From assembly GCF_001865245.1 (NCBI RefSeq), contig NZ_MKXB01000194.1:62001-126000 (forward strand): 64,000 nucleotides of DNA. The letters run 5' to 3'. The position numbers were made by a program, and so were the translations under genes. The notes under the pieces are model-generated. The model was not told the origin of the DNA. It saw only the letters and a program-made list of their open reading frames with translations, and did no database searches. Shown piece after piece: positions 26,285-36,052 of the stretch; within the stretch, counting starts at the first letter, position 1; each line of letters starts with the position of its first letter. The DNA comes from Streptomyces sp. CC53 (lineage in GTDB: Bacteria; Actinomycetota; Actinomycetes; Streptomycetales; Streptomycetaceae).

Positions 26285-27790
26285 GTGGACCTGGCTCTGG
26301 CGCCAGAGACGCTGGCGCGGTGGCAGTTCGGTATCACCACCGTCTACCACTTCCTCTTCGTCCCCCTGACCATCTCACTCGCCGCCCTCACTGCCGGTCT
26401 GCAGACGGCGTGGGTGCGCACCAGCAAGGAGAAGTACCTCCGGGCGACGAAGTTCTGGGGAAAGCTCTTCCTGATCAACATCGCCATGGGGGTCGTCACC
26501 GGCATCGTGCAGGAGTTCCAGTTCGGCATGAACTGGTCGGACTACTCACGCTTCGTCGGTGACGTCTTCGGCGCACCGCTCGCCTTCGAGGCGCTGATCG
26601 CCTTCTTCTTCGAGTCCACCTTCATCGGCCTGTGGATCTTCGGCTGGGACAAGCTGCCGAAGCGGATCCACCTGGCCTGCATATGGATGGTGTCGATCGG
26701 CACGATCCTCTCCGCGTACTTCATCCTGGCCGCGAACTCCTGGATGCAGCACCCGGTCGGCTACCGGATCAACGAGGCCACCGGCCGTGCGGAGCTGACC
26801 GACTTCTGGGCGGTCCTCAGCCAGAACACCACCCTCACCCAGGTGTTCCACACCATGTCCGCGGCCTTCCTCACCGGCGGCGCCTTCATGGTCGGCATCG
26901 CCGCCTACCACCTGGCCCGGCGGAAGCACATCCCGGTGATGAAGACCTCGCTCCGGCTCGGCCTGGTCACCGTGGTCGCCGCGGGCATGCTGACCGCGCT
27001 CAGCGGCGACATCCTCGGCAAGGTCATGTTCCAGCAGCAGCCCATGAAGATGGCCGCCGCGGAGGCGCTCTGGGACGGCGAGGCACCCGCGCCCTTCTCC
27101 GTCTTCGCGTACGGCGACGTGGACAAGGGCCACAACAAGGTCGCCATCGAGATCCCCGGTCTGCTGTCCTTCCTCGCCAACGACGACTTCGACTCGTACG
27201 TGCCCGGCATCAACGACACCAACGAGGCTGAACAGGAGAAGTACGGGCCGGGTGACTACCGTCCCAACATCCCCGTCACGTACTGGTCCTTCCGCTGGAT
27301 GATCGGCTTCGGCATGGCGTCCTTCAGCCTGGGGCTCCTCGGCCTCTGGCTGACCCGCAAGAAGTTCCTGCTCCCGAAGGCCCACCGGGTCGGCGAGGAG
27401 GAGGTGCCGCACCTGGTGCTCTTCAAGAAGCCGCTCAGCCCGAAGCTCACCCGTCTCTACTGGTGGGTCGCCCTGTGGACGCTGGCCTTCCCGCTCATCG
27501 CCAACTCCTGGGGATGGATCTTCACCGAGATGGGGCGCCAGCCCTGGGTCGTCTACGGCGTGCTGCGCACGCGTGACGCGGTCTCCCCCGGAGTCACCCA
27601 GGCCGAGGTCCTCACCTCGATGATCGCCTTCACCCTGCTCTACGCGGTGCTCGCCGTGGTCGAGGTCAAGCTGCTGGCCAAGTACGTCAAGGCCGGCCCG
27701 CCCGAGCTCACCGAGGCCGACCTCAACCCGCCCACCAAGATCGGCGGCCACGACCGCGATCCCGACCGGCCCATGGCCTTCTCGTACTGA
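26285..27790 (+). CDS. cydA: Cytochrome bd ubiquinol/menaquinol oxidase subunit I
   Basis: A 501-residue integral membrane subunit carrying hemes b558, b595 and d. WQFGITTVYHFLFVPLTI contains the conserved proximal His, GRQPW is the heme-b558/quinol-loop motif, and about nine helices are present. With CydB it reduces O2 to water at high affinity using menaquinol. The GTG at 26285 (DLALAPETLARWQ) is chosen from AAGGAG 10 bases upstream and from family starts; the frame is open 25 codons earlier. Expression is expected from Rex control 243 bases upstream. The Q-loop is of the shorter actinobacterial type. Confidence 0.97.
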   Translation: MDLALAPETLARWQFGITTVYHFLFVPLTISLAALTAGLQTAWVRTSKEKYLRATKFWGKLFLINIAMGVVTGIVQEFQFGMNWSDYSRFVGDVFGAPLAFEALIAFFFESTFIGLWIFGWDKLPKRIHLACIWMVSIGTILSAYFILAANSWMQHPVGYRINEATGRAELTDFWAVLSQNTTLTQVFHTMSAAFLTGGAFMVGIAAYHLARRKHIPVMKTSLRLGLVTVVAAGMLTALSGDILGKVMFQQQPMKMAAAEALWDGEAPAPFSVFAYGDVDKGHNKVAIEIPGLLSFLANDDFDSYVPGINDTNEAEQEKYGPGDYRPNIPVTYWSFRWMIGFGMASFSLGLLGLWLTRKKFLLPKAHRVGEEEVPHLVLFKKPLSPKLTRLYWWVALWTLAFPLIANSWGWIFTEMGRQPWVVYGVLRTRDAVSPGVTQAEVLTSMIAFTLLYAVLAVVEVKLLAKYVKAGPPELTEADLNPPTKIGGHDRDPDRPMAFSY

Positions 27791-27807
27791 GGGAGGGGAG
27801 ACGCAAC

Positions 27808-28812
27808 ATGGAACTGCACGACATCTGGTTCGTCCTCATCGCCGTCCTGTGGATCGGCTACTTCTTCCTGGAGGGGTTCGACTTCGGGATCGGGGTGCTG
27901 ACCAAGCTGCTCGCCCGTGACCGGGCCGAGAAGCGCGTCCTCATCAACACCATCGGGCCCGTGTGGGACGGCAACGAGGTGTGGCTGCTCACCGCGGGCG
28001 GTGCCACCTTCGCCGCCTTCCCCGACTGGTACGCCACCCTCTTCTCCGGGTTCTACCTGCCGCTGCTCCTGATCCTGCTCTGCCTCATCGTCCGCGGTGT
28101 CGCCTTCGAGTACCGGGCCAAGCGGCCCGAGCCGCAGTGGCAGAACAACTGGGAGCAGGCGATCTTCTGGACCTCCCTCATCCCCGCCGTGCTGTGGGGC
28201 GTGGCCTTCGGCAACATCGTGCGAGGCGTGAAGATCGACGCGTCGAAGGAGTACGTCGGCACGCTCTTCGACCTGCTCAACCCGTACGCACTGCTGGGCG
28301 GCCTCGTCACGCTGACACTGTTCACGTTCCACGGAGCGGTCTTCGCGGCGCTCAAGACCGTGGGCGACATCCGGGAGCGGGCCCGGAAGCTGGCCTTCGC
28401 CCTCGGCCTGGTCACGGCCGTCCTCGCGCTGTCCTTCCTCACGTGGACCCAGGCGTCACGGGGTGACGGCAGCAGTCTGATCGCGATGGGCATCGCCGTG
28501 GCGGCCCTCGTCGGAGCCGTCGGTGCGATCAAGGCGGGCCGGGAGGGCTGGTCCTTCGCGCTGTCGGGCGTGACGATCGCCGCGGCGGTGGCGATGCTGT
28601 TCCTGACCCTCTTCCCCGACGTCATGCCGTCGTCGCTGGACCCGGCGTGGAGCCTGACGGTGACGAACGCCGCGTCCAGCCCGTACACCCTGAAGATCAT
28701 GACCTGGTGTGCCGCGATCGCCACCCCGCTGGTGCTGCTCTACCAGGGGTGGACCTACTGGGTGTTCCGCAAGCGGATCGGTACGCAGCACATCGCAGCC
28801 GACCCGCACTAG
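27808..28812 (+). CDS. cydB: Cytochrome bd oxidase subunit II
   Basis: A 334-residue subunit with about eight to nine helices. It opens with the typical LHDIWFVLIAVLWIGYFFLE and FDFGIG, and contains GPVWDGNEVWLL. It supports the oxidase and the heme-binding CydA. GGAGGGGAG precedes the ATG, 17 bases after cydA, so translation is coupled in one operon. It is followed by cydCD across 51 bases that include a parS site. Confidence 0.97.
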   Translation: MELHDIWFVLIAVLWIGYFFLEGFDFGIGVLTKLLARDRAEKRVLINTIGPVWDGNEVWLLTAGGATFAAFPDWYATLFSGFYLPLLLILLCLIVRGVAFEYRAKRPEPQWQNNWEQAIFWTSLIPAVLWGVAFGNIVRGVKIDASKEYVGTLFDLLNPYALLGGLVTLTLFTFHGAVFAALKTVGDIRERARKLAFALGLVTAVLALSFLTWTQASRGDGSSLIAMGIAVAALVGAVGAIKAGREGWSFALSGVTIAAAVAMLFLTLFPDVMPSSLDPAWSLTVTNAASSPYTLKIMTWCAAIATPLVLLYQGWTYWVFRKRIGTQHIAADPH

Positions 28813-28863
28813 CGGCAGCTGAGCCTTCGGGGGCGTTGCTCTCAGGGGGCCGTTCAGGAGGAG

Positions 28864-31800
28864 ATGTTTCACGTGAAACCGATCGACCCGCGCTTGCTCC
28901 GATACGCCCGAGCCACCCGCTTCTTCCTCGTGGCCGTGGTCCTTCTCGGGCTGCTCGGAGCGGTTCTGGTCATCGGTCAGGCGATGCTCATCGCCGAGAT
29001 CGTCGTGGGAGCGTTCGAGCGCGGGATGGACGCGTCCGCGCTCGGCACCCCGCTCGCGCTGTTGGCGGCGGTCGCGGTCGGCCGGGCCGCGGTCTCCTGG
29101 CTGACCGAGCTCGCCGCGCACCGGGCGAGCGCCGCCGTGAAGTCGGAGCTGCGGGGGCGGCTGCTGGAGCGGGCCGGTGCGCTCGGGCCGGGCTGGCTGA
29201 GCGGGCAGCGGACCGGCTCCCTGGTGGCCCTGGCCACCCGCGGTGTGGACGCACTGGACGACTACTTCGCGCGCTACCTGCCGCAGCTGGGTCTCGCCGT
29301 GGTGGTCCCGGTCGCGGTGCTGGCGCGGATCGTCACCGAGGACTGGGTCTCCGCCGCGACCATCGTGGTCACCCTGCCGCTGATCCCCCTCTTCATGGTG
29401 CTCATCGGCTGGGCCGCCCAGACGCGGATGGACCGGCAGTGGGCCCTGCTGTCCCGGCTTTCGGGCCACTTCCTCGACGTGGTGGCCGGGCTGCCGACCC
29501 TGAAGGTCTTCGGTCGGGCGAAGGCCCAGGCGGAGTCCATCCGGGCGATCACCTCGGACTACCGGCAGGCCACCCTCCGCACCTTGCGGATCGCGTTCCT
29601 GTCCTCGTTCGCCCTGGAACTGCTGTCGACGCTGTCCGTGGCCCTCGTCGCCGTCGGTATCGGCATGCGCCTGGTCCACGGAGACCTGGACCTGTACACG
29701 GGGCTGGTCATCCTGATCCTCGCTCCCGAGGCGTACCTGCCGCTGCGTCAGGTGGGCACCCAGTACCACGCGGCGGCAGAGGGCCTCTCGGCCGCCGAAG
29801 AGGTCTTCGCGGTACTCGAGTCCGCCCCACCGCGTCCCTCGGGCCAGGGCGCGCCGGTGCCGGACGGGCCCGCGCGGATCGAGCTGGACACGGTGACGGT
29901 CCGCCATGAGGGCAGAACGGAAGCCGCCCTGAACCAGGCGTCACTGGTCGTCGAACCGGGGGAGACGCTCGCGCTGGTCGGCCCCAGCGGGGTGGGCAAG
30001 TCGACCCTGCTCGACGTCGTGCTCGGTTTCACCGTCCCCGTGTCCGGCAGCGTGCGGGTCAACGGCACCGATCTCGCAGCCCTGGACCCGGAGCGGTGGC
30101 GCGAGCGCATCGCGTGGGTTCCGCAGCGGCCGTACCTGTTCGCGGGGACCATCGCGGAGAACGTCCTGCTGGCCCGGCCGGACGCCGGTGCAGCGGCGGT
30201 GGCCGCCGCGCTGCGCGACGCGGGGGGGGGCTTCGTGGAGGAGCTGCCCGACGGCGCCGAGACCGTGATCGGCGAGGACGGCGCGGGGCTCTCCGCGGGG
30301 CAGCGGCAGCGGCTGGCCCTGGCCCGGGCGTTCCTCGCGGACCGGCCGGTCCTCCTGCTGGACGAACCGACGGCCGCTCTGGACGGCGCCACCGAGGCCG
30401 CCGTGGTGGACGCGGTCCGGCGACTGGCCGCCGGGCGGACCGTCCTGCTCGTCGTCCACCGCCCTGCGCTGCTGGCGGTGGCGGACCGCGTGGTCACCCT
30501 CCTGCCCGACGGCGGTCGGCAGCCGCAGGACGCAGGTGCCCCCTTCGGCGGTGCCGCGGCTGCGGGCACGCCGCCTGTCGACTCCTCCGTGGGCGGCGAC
30601 ATGGTCGACGACGCCTTCGGAGTGGTGGGCGGCCTGCGGTCGGGGCAGCCAGGACCCGCCCCGGCGCCGGTCGCGGGCTGGGAGGACGTGCCGTACACCG
30701 AGCGGAAGGCATCCGCTCCGGAGCGGACCCGGGCGTTGGCCCGGGTGCGTGCTTCCGCCAGCGCGCTGCGCGGGCGCCTCCTGCTGGCGCTGCTGCTCGG
30801 CAGCCTCGCCCTCGGTTCGTCCGTGGGGCTCATGGCGGTGTCGGGGTGGCTGATCTCCCGCGCCTCCGAGCAGCCGCCCGTCCTCCACCTGATGGTGGCG
30901 GTCACGGCCACACGCGCCTTCGGTATCGGGCGGGCCGTCTTCCGGTACGCCGAGCGGCTGGTCTCCCACGATGCCGTGCTGCGCATGCTGGCCGAGCTGC
31001 GGGTCGCCGCGTACCGCCGACTGGAGCGGATCGCTCCTGCGGGCCTGCGCCGCAGCCGCCGCGGTGACCTGCTGTCCCGGCTCGTCGCCGACGTGGACGC
31101 CCTTCAGGACTACTGGCTGCGCTGGCTGATGCCCGCGGGCACCGGGCTCGCCGTGGGGGTCGGCGCGGTCGCGTTCACCTCCTGGCTGTTGCCCGAGGCC
31201 GGGGCCGTACTCGCGGCCGGGCTGCTGGTCGCCGGCGTCGTCGTGCCCGCCCTGGGCGCGGCGGTCTCCCGGCGCGCCGAGCAGCGGCTCGCCCCGGCAC
31301 GCGGCACCCTCGCCGCCCGCGTCGTCGAACTGCTGCGGGGGTGCGCCGAGCTCACCGTGGCAGGTGCGCTGCGCAGCCGTCTCGACCGGGCGCGGGAGGC
31401 GGACGGGGAACTCACGCGGATCGCGGCACGCCAGGCGACCGCTGTGGCAATGGGCGGCGGGCTCGTCGCTCTGGTCACCGGGCTGACCGTGGTGGCCTCC
31501 GCGCTGGTCGGGGTGCAGGCGGTGGCGGACGGCAGGCTCGCGGGGGTGGCGCTCGCCGTGGTCGTGCTCATCCCGCTCGCCGCGTTCGAAGCGGTGACGG
31601 GGCTGCCGCTCGCCGTGCAGTACCGGCAGCGTGTGCGGCGCAGTGCGGAGCGGGTTCACGACCTGCTCGACGCACCCGCCCCCGTACAGGAGCCGGCACG
31701 GCCCGCGCCCCTGCCTGAGGCTCCGTTCCCGCTGGAGCTGCGCGGGGTCTGCGCGCGCTATCCCGGACAGGAGCGGGACGCACTGCACGGCTTCGACCTG

Positions 31801-32496
31801 CGGCTGGAGGAGGGGCGGCGGGTGGCCGTCGTCGGGGCGTCCGGCTCCGGCAAGACCACGCTCGCGCAGGTGCTGCTGCGGTTCCTGGACGTCCGCGACG
31901 GCACGTACCGGCTCGGCGTCGGCGGCACGGACGCGGCGCGGCTCGACGGGGACGGTGTGCGGAGGCTTGTCGGCCTGTGCGCCCAGGACGCCCACCTGTT
32001 CGACAGCTCCATCCGCGAGAACCTGCGCCTCGCCCGGACCGGTGCGAGCGACGAGGACCTGCGCCGGGCACTGGCGGCGGCGCGGCTGCTGGACTGGGTG
32101 GACGCGCTGCCGGAGGGGCTGGACACGCTGGTCGGCGAGCACGGGGCGCGGCTGTCGGGAGGGCAGCGGCAGCGGCTCGCGCTGGCCAGGGCCCTGCTCG
32201 CCGACTTCCCCGTGCTGCTGCTCGACGAGCCGGCCGAGCACCTGGACCTCGCCACGGCGGACGCGCTCACCGAGGACCTGCTGCGGGCCACGCAGGGACG
32301 TACGACCGTGCTGATCACGCACCGGCTGCGGGGTATCGACGCGGCCGACGAAGTCGTGGTGCTGGACGCGGGAAAGGCGGTCCAGCGCGGCCCGTACGCG
32401 GAGCTGGCCTCGACGGACGGGCCCCTGCGCCGCCTGCTGGAGCAGGAGCGCGCGGCGGACGCGGAGGCGCTGCGGCTCCCGTCCCGAGGACGGTGA
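28864..32496 (+). CDS. cydCD: Fused CydD-CydC thiol/heme ABC exporter
   Basis: A 1210-residue fusion of two ABC half-transporters. The CydD half has six helices then Walker A GPSGVGKST near residue 373 and signature LSAGQRQR near 475. A Pro/Gly-rich linker lies at about 545-610. The CydC half repeats the pattern, with Walker A GASGSGKTT near 991 and LSGGQRQR near 1097. The fused form is usual in actinobacteria; separate cydC and cydD occur in enteric bacteria. The complex exports cysteine/glutathione-type thiols needed for cytochrome bd assembly. AGGAGG precedes the ATG, and the start codon overlaps a parS site. Confidence 0.95.
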   Translation: MFHVKPIDPRLLRYARATRFFLVAVVLLGLLGAVLVIGQAMLIAEIVVGAFERGMDASALGTPLALLAAVAVGRAAVSWLTELAAHRASAAVKSELRGRLLERAGALGPGWLSGQRTGSLVALATRGVDALDDYFARYLPQLGLAVVVPVAVLARIVTEDWVSAATIVVTLPLIPLFMVLIGWAAQTRMDRQWALLSRLSGHFLDVVAGLPTLKVFGRAKAQAESIRAITSDYRQATLRTLRIAFLSSFALELLSTLSVALVAVGIGMRLVHGDLDLYTGLVILILAPEAYLPLRQVGTQYHAAAEGLSAAEEVFAVLESAPPRPSGQGAPVPDGPARIELDTVTVRHEGRTEAALNQASLVVEPGETLALVGPSGVGKSTLLDVVLGFTVPVSGSVRVNGTDLAALDPERWRERIAWVPQRPYLFAGTIAENVLLARPDAGAAAVAAALRDAGGGFVEELPDGAETVIGEDGAGLSAGQRQRLALARAFLADRPVLLLDEPTAALDGATEAAVVDAVRRLAAGRTVLLVVHRPALLAVADRVVTLLPDGGRQPQDAGAPFGGAAAAGTPPVDSSVGGDMVDDAFGVVGGLRSGQPGPAPAPVAGWEDVPYTERKASAPERTRALARVRASASALRGRLLLALLLGSLALGSSVGLMAVSGWLISRASEQPPVLHLMVAVTATRAFGIGRAVFRYAERLVSHDAVLRMLAELRVAAYRRLERIAPAGLRRSRRGDLLSRLVADVDALQDYWLRWLMPAGTGLAVGVGAVAFTSWLLPEAGAVLAAGLLVAGVVVPALGAAVSRRAEQRLAPARGTLAARVVELLRGCAELTVAGALRSRLDRAREADGELTRIAARQATAVAMGGGLVALVTGLTVVASALVGVQAVADGRLAGVALAVVVLIPLAAFEAVTGLPLAVQYRQRVRRSAERVHDLLDAPAPVQEPARPAPLPEAPFPLELRGVCARYPGQERDALHGFDLRLEEGRRVAVVGASGSGKTTLAQVLLRFLDVRDGTYRLGVGGTDAARLDGDGVRRLVGLCAQDAHLFDSSIRENLRLARTGASDEDLRRALAAARLLDWVDALPEGLDTLVGEHGARLSGGQRQRLALARALLADFPVLLLDEPAEHLDLATADALTEDLLRATQGRTTVLITHRLRGIDAADEVVVLDAGKAVQRGPYAELASTDGPLRRLLEQERAADAEALRLPSRGR
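28866..28879. promoter_or_regulatory. parS: parS site 4, overlapping the cydCD start codon
   Basis: Perfect GTTTCACGTGAAAC. Its first G is the third base of the cydCD ATG (28864-28866), so the site encodes the Phe-His-Val-Lys residues that follow Met1. Confidence 0.95.
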
Positions 32497-32702
32497 CGGA
32501 TACGGCGCCGGAGCCGGTGCACGCCCTCACCTGGCGGACGGCCGCGGCCGGCGCGGTGAACGGGCCGGTCGGCGGGCGAGGGCCGGATGAGCGTGCGGGG
32601 CTGGGCCGGATGGCGGTACGGCTGTAGGCCGCACGGCGGTACGGCGGTGGCGCGTGGCCGCCATGCGCCGCGCGGGAGCGGCCGAGGGGCCACCATCCCA
32701 CG

Positions 32703-33824
32703 GTGTGCCTCTCCCACGATCGGCGCTCGCTGCTCGTGCCGACGCCGTCCGCCCCGCCCACCGTCCTCCTCGTGGCCCTGCTCGCCCTCGTGGCGCTGCT
32801 CGGCCACCCGCCTGCCGCTGCCGGGGCGGCGGCTCGGGCGGGCGGCTCCGACGGACCCGCCATGAGCAGCCGGGTGGCGGGGCTGTACGCGGAAGCGGCC
32901 CGGGTCACCGAGGAGTACGAGGAGGGTCGCCGTGCCGCCGACGACCAGCGGGCCCGGGTGGCACGCCTGCGGGAGGAACGGGACGCCCGGCGGCGTGAGG
33001 TGCGGCGGCTTCGGGCCCGGGCGGGCGAAGTGGCGAGGGCGCAGTACCGGGCCGGTGGCTCCCTTGCGGTGACGGCGCGTCTGCTGACGGCCCGGGACCC
33101 GGAGTCCGCGCTGCGCGCCCAGGGCTCCGCACGGCAGGCCGGTCAGGCGGTGGGCCGGCTGATGGAGGCCGCGGGGCGGGCCGAGCGGCGGCTCACGGTG
33201 GCGGAGCGGCAGGCGCAGGCTGCCTGGCGGGACCTGGAGGCGAAGCAGACACGGCTCGCCGGGGTCCGGCGGGATCTGGAAACCCGTCTGGAGCAGGCGC
33301 AGTGGCAGCTCCAGGCGGAGGCCGACCGCACGGTGGCGGCGGGTCGCTGCCCGCCGGCGGCGCGCCTGGAACAGCCCGGCCCTCCCCCGGCCGACCGGCC
33401 CTGGGTGGCACCGGTGGCGGAGCGCGACGGGTACCGGCTGTCCGCGGGTTTCGACCGGGCGGGTGCGCGCTGGGCGCACCGGCACACCGGGCAGGACTTC
33501 GCCGTCGCCATCGGGACGCCGGTGCGGTCCGTCGGGGCCGGGCGGGTCGAGTCCGTGTCCTGCGGGGGTGCGTTCGGCATCGAGGTGATCGTGCGGCACG
33601 CGGGCGGCTGGTACTCCCAGTACGCCCACCTGGCCGCCGCCGCCGTCGAACCGGACCGGTCGGTGGCGGCCGGCCAGTGGATCGGCCAGGCGGGGACGAC
33701 GGGGAACTCGACGGGCCCGCATCTGCACTTCGAGGTACGGCTCACTCCGCAGCTCGGCTCGGGCGTCGACCCGGTGCGCTGGCTGCGCGACCACGGCGTG
33801 GAGGTGGGCGGCGGCGACCGCTGA
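32703..33824 (+). CDS. Secreted M23 peptidoglycan endopeptidase with coiled-coil
   Basis: A 373-residue exported protein. A signal-like hydrophobic segment spans about residues 17-40, then a long Arg/Glu-rich coiled coil (about 60-200, EEYEEGRRAADDQRAR), then a C-terminal LytM/M23 domain. The zinc site is visible as HTGQDF (H...D) and HLHFEV (HxH). The coiled coil resembles EnvC-type activators. It cuts peptidoglycan cross-links or regulates amidases at the septum. The start is a GTG at 32703 with a weak ribosome site; the 206 bases after cydCD hold no other gene. Confidence 0.85.
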   Translation: MCLSHDRRSLLVPTPSAPPTVLLVALLALVALLGHPPAAAGAAARAGGSDGPAMSSRVAGLYAEAARVTEEYEEGRRAADDQRARVARLREERDARRREVRRLRARAGEVARAQYRAGGSLAVTARLLTARDPESALRAQGSARQAGQAVGRLMEAAGRAERRLTVAERQAQAAWRDLEAKQTRLAGVRRDLETRLEQAQWQLQAEADRTVAAGRCPPAARLEQPGPPPADRPWVAPVAERDGYRLSAGFDRAGARWAHRHTGQDFAVAIGTPVRSVGAGRVESVSCGGAFGIEVIVRHAGGWYSQYAHLAAAAVEPDRSVAAGQWIGQAGTTGNSTGPHLHFEVRLTPQLGSGVDPVRWLRDHGVEVGGGDR

Positions 33825-34020
33825 GCGGTGGGGCGCTTGAGGCCCGCTGGGCGGAGGCAGCCGCGGGTGCGGGCGGCGGGGAGCAACGCCCGGGGCCGCG
33901 GGTGGGCGGCCTGTCCGCGGGGTGCGGGCCGACCCGCAGCCCGCGGAGTACCTCTCGCAGGCGACGGGCCGCAGGGGCGGTGGGGCGCGGGGCCGGGGTG
34001 GACGGCGGGCGCGCTGTGCC

Positions 34021-34911
34021 TCAGTCGGCGGCGAGGATGGCCTCGATCACCGCGGCGACGCCGTCCTCGCTGTTGGGGGCGGTGCGGCCGGAGGCGGCGG
34101 CGAAGACGTCGGGGTGGGCGTTGCCCATGGCGTACGAGGTGCCGGCCCAGGTGAGCATCTCGATGTCGTTGGGCATGTCCCCGAACGCGACGACCTCGTC
34201 CGCGGAGATGCCGCGCTCCGCGCAGCACAGTGCCAAGGTGCTGGCTTTGGAGACGCTCGTGTCGCTGGCCTCCAGCAGGGCGGTCGGGCTGGATCGGGTG
34301 ATGGCGGCGTGTCCGCCGGCAGCGGTCCTTGCCACGGAGAGGAAGCCGTCCGGGTCGAGCTCGGGATGGAAGGCCAGCAGCTTGAGCAGGGGAAGCGGGT
34401 CGATGGCGCCGCCCTGGTCTGCTTCCGCCTCCTCCAGCAGCTTCTCGGCGGGGCCGATGACGCCCGCCGGGTCGAAGTGGAGCGGGGGGTAGTCCGGCTC
34501 GTGCTGGAAGCCGGTGCCGAACTCCATGGCGAAGGCCGTGCCCGGAGCGGCTTCCCGCAGCGAGTGCACGACGTGCAGCGCCTTCTGCCGCGCGAGGGCG
34601 CGGGCCTCGATGATCCGGCACCCGGCGTGCAGGTCGACGACGGCGGCCCCGTTGGAGCAGATCGCCAGGCCGTGGCCGTGGACGTGCTCGCTGACCACCT
34701 GCATCCAGCGGGCGGGGCGGCCCGTGACGAAGAAGACCTCGATGCCTTCCTGCTCGGCGGCGGCGAGCGCCGCGACCGTGCGGTCCGACACCGTCTTGTC
34801 GTCGCGCAGAAGCGTTCCGTCGAGATCGGTGGCGATCAGTCGCGGACGTCGGCGGGGCAGAGGACGGGGGCATGCGGCGGCGGTCGTCGTCGGTGAGGTC
34901 ACGTCGCTCAT
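34021..34911 (-). CDS. HAD superfamily hydrolase, Cof type (IIB)
   Basis: A 296-residue HAD phosphatase of the Cof-like C2B-cap subfamily. Motif I is DLDGTLL (nucleophile Asp, near residue 31) and motif IV is GDMPNDIEM, with the Lys and Ser/Thr motifs between. Members dephosphorylate sugar phosphates, nucleotides or pyridoxal phosphate. It resembles the HAD protein next to serS (46729-47550) but is not adjacent to it, so these are paralogues. The start MSDVTSP at 34911 is an ATG; the frame runs on upstream without family features. Confidence 0.85.
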   Translation of the reverse strand: MSDVTSPTTTAAACPRPLPRRRPRLIATDLDGTLLRDDKTVSDRTVAALAAAEQEGIEVFFVTGRPARWMQVVSEHVHGHGLAICSNGAAVVDLHAGCRIIEARALARQKALHVVHSLREAAPGTAFAMEFGTGFQHEPDYPPLHFDPAGVIGPAEKLLEEAEADQGGAIDPLPLLKLLAFHPELDPDGFLSVARTAAGGHAAITRSSPTALLEASDTSVSKASTLALCCAERGISADEVVAFGDMPNDIEMLTWAGTSYAMGNAHPDVFAAASGRTAPNSEDGVAAVIEAILAAD

Positions 34912-35094
34912 TCTCCCGCACGACCACCCCTCGAAGTGCACGGACGTGCGAAAGGGTGCGCATTTGAGCCGTGCGATCTTGCGAAGGCACACGAGGGAGG
35001 AAACGGCGGAAACGCCAGGAAAGACGTGGTGCCCGGCATGGCCGCGTGCCACAAGCGACCCCCGCGCCGCATGGGGCCCCGTAGGCTTTCGCGT

Positions 35095-35997
35095 ATGAGT
35101 ATGCGCCTGAGTACCGTGATCCTGCCCGTGCGCCGCTGGCACGAAGGGGGCCGCGATCAGTGGACGCGCGCCGAGGAACTCGGCTTCCATGCCGCATACA
35201 CCTACGACCACCTGTCCTGGCGCAGCTTCCGCGACGGCCCCTGGTTCGGCGCGATCCCGACGCTGACCGCCGCGGCCGCCGCGACCCGCAGCATGCGCCT
35301 CGGCACGCTTGTGACCTCGCCGAACTTCCGGCACCCCGTGACCCTGGCCAAGGAACTGATCTCGCTCGACGACATCTCCGGCGGCCGGGTCACGCTCGGG
35401 ATCGGTGCGGGCGGCAACGGCTTCGATGCCACCGCGCTGGGCCAGGAAGCCTGGTCTCCGCGTGAGCGTGCCGATCGGTTCGCGGAGTTCGTGCCGCTTC
35501 TGGACCGGCTTCTGACGGAAGACGCCGTCACCCAGGAGGGGGCCCACTACTCGGCCCTGGAGGCCAGGAACGTGCCCGGCTGCGTCCAGCGGCCGCGGCT
35601 CCCGTTCGCCGTCGCCGCCACGGGGCCCCGCGGTATGCGGCTCGCCGCACGGCACGGCCAGGGCTGGGTGACCACCGGCGACCCGAAGCTGTACGAGGAC
35701 GGGACCCCGGAGCAGTCCCGGGAGGCACTGCGGCGGCAGGTCGAGCGGCTCGGCAAGGCATGCGCCGAGGAGGGGCGGGACGTGGCGGAGCTGGAGAAGG
35801 TCCTGCTCACCGGGTTCACCCCGGACCGCGGTGCACCGATGAGCTCCCTGGACGCGTTCGTGGACTTCGCGGGGAGGCACAGGGAGCTCGGCTTCACCGA
35901 GATCGTCCTCCACGCGCCCATCCCGGACTCGGACTTCGCCGCGGACCAGGAGGTCTTCGAGCGGATCGCCACGGAGGGCCCGAAGCAGCTGGGCTGA
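35095..35997 (+). CDS. LLM-class F420/FMN-dependent oxidoreductase
   Basis: A 300-residue bacterial-luciferase-like (LLM) TIM-barrel protein: [24 protein letters not shown] and [12 protein letters not shown] are typical. In actinobacteria many LLM enzymes use coenzyme F420; others use FMN. Substrate unknown. Two in-frame ATGs (35095 and 35101) are possible and neither has a clear ribosome site, so translation may be leaderless. It diverges from the HAD gene over 183 bases. Confidence 0.82.
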   Translation: MSMRLSTVILPVRRWHEGGRDQWTRAEELGFHAAYTYDHLSWRSFRDGPWFGAIPTLTAAAAATRSMRLGTLVTSPNFRHPVTLAKELISLDDISGGRVTLGIGAGGNGFDATALGQEAWSPRERADRFAEFVPLLDRLLTEDAVTQEGAHYSALEARNVPGCVQRPRLPFAVAATGPRGMRLAARHGQGWVTTGDPKLYEDGTPEQSREALRRQVERLGKACAEEGRDVAELEKVLLTGFTPDRGAPMSSLDAFVDFAGRHRELGFTEIVLHAPIPDSDFAADQEVFERIATEGPKQLG

Positions 35998-36052
35998 TCT
36001 GCTGCCGGACCGGGGCGGTCACTCCGGTGGGGCGCGCCGCGGCACGGGCGGT

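Noticed and set aside
26632-26640. DnaA-like sequence TGTGGATCT inside cydA
   Set aside because: It is in a coding region, has mismatches and stands alone.
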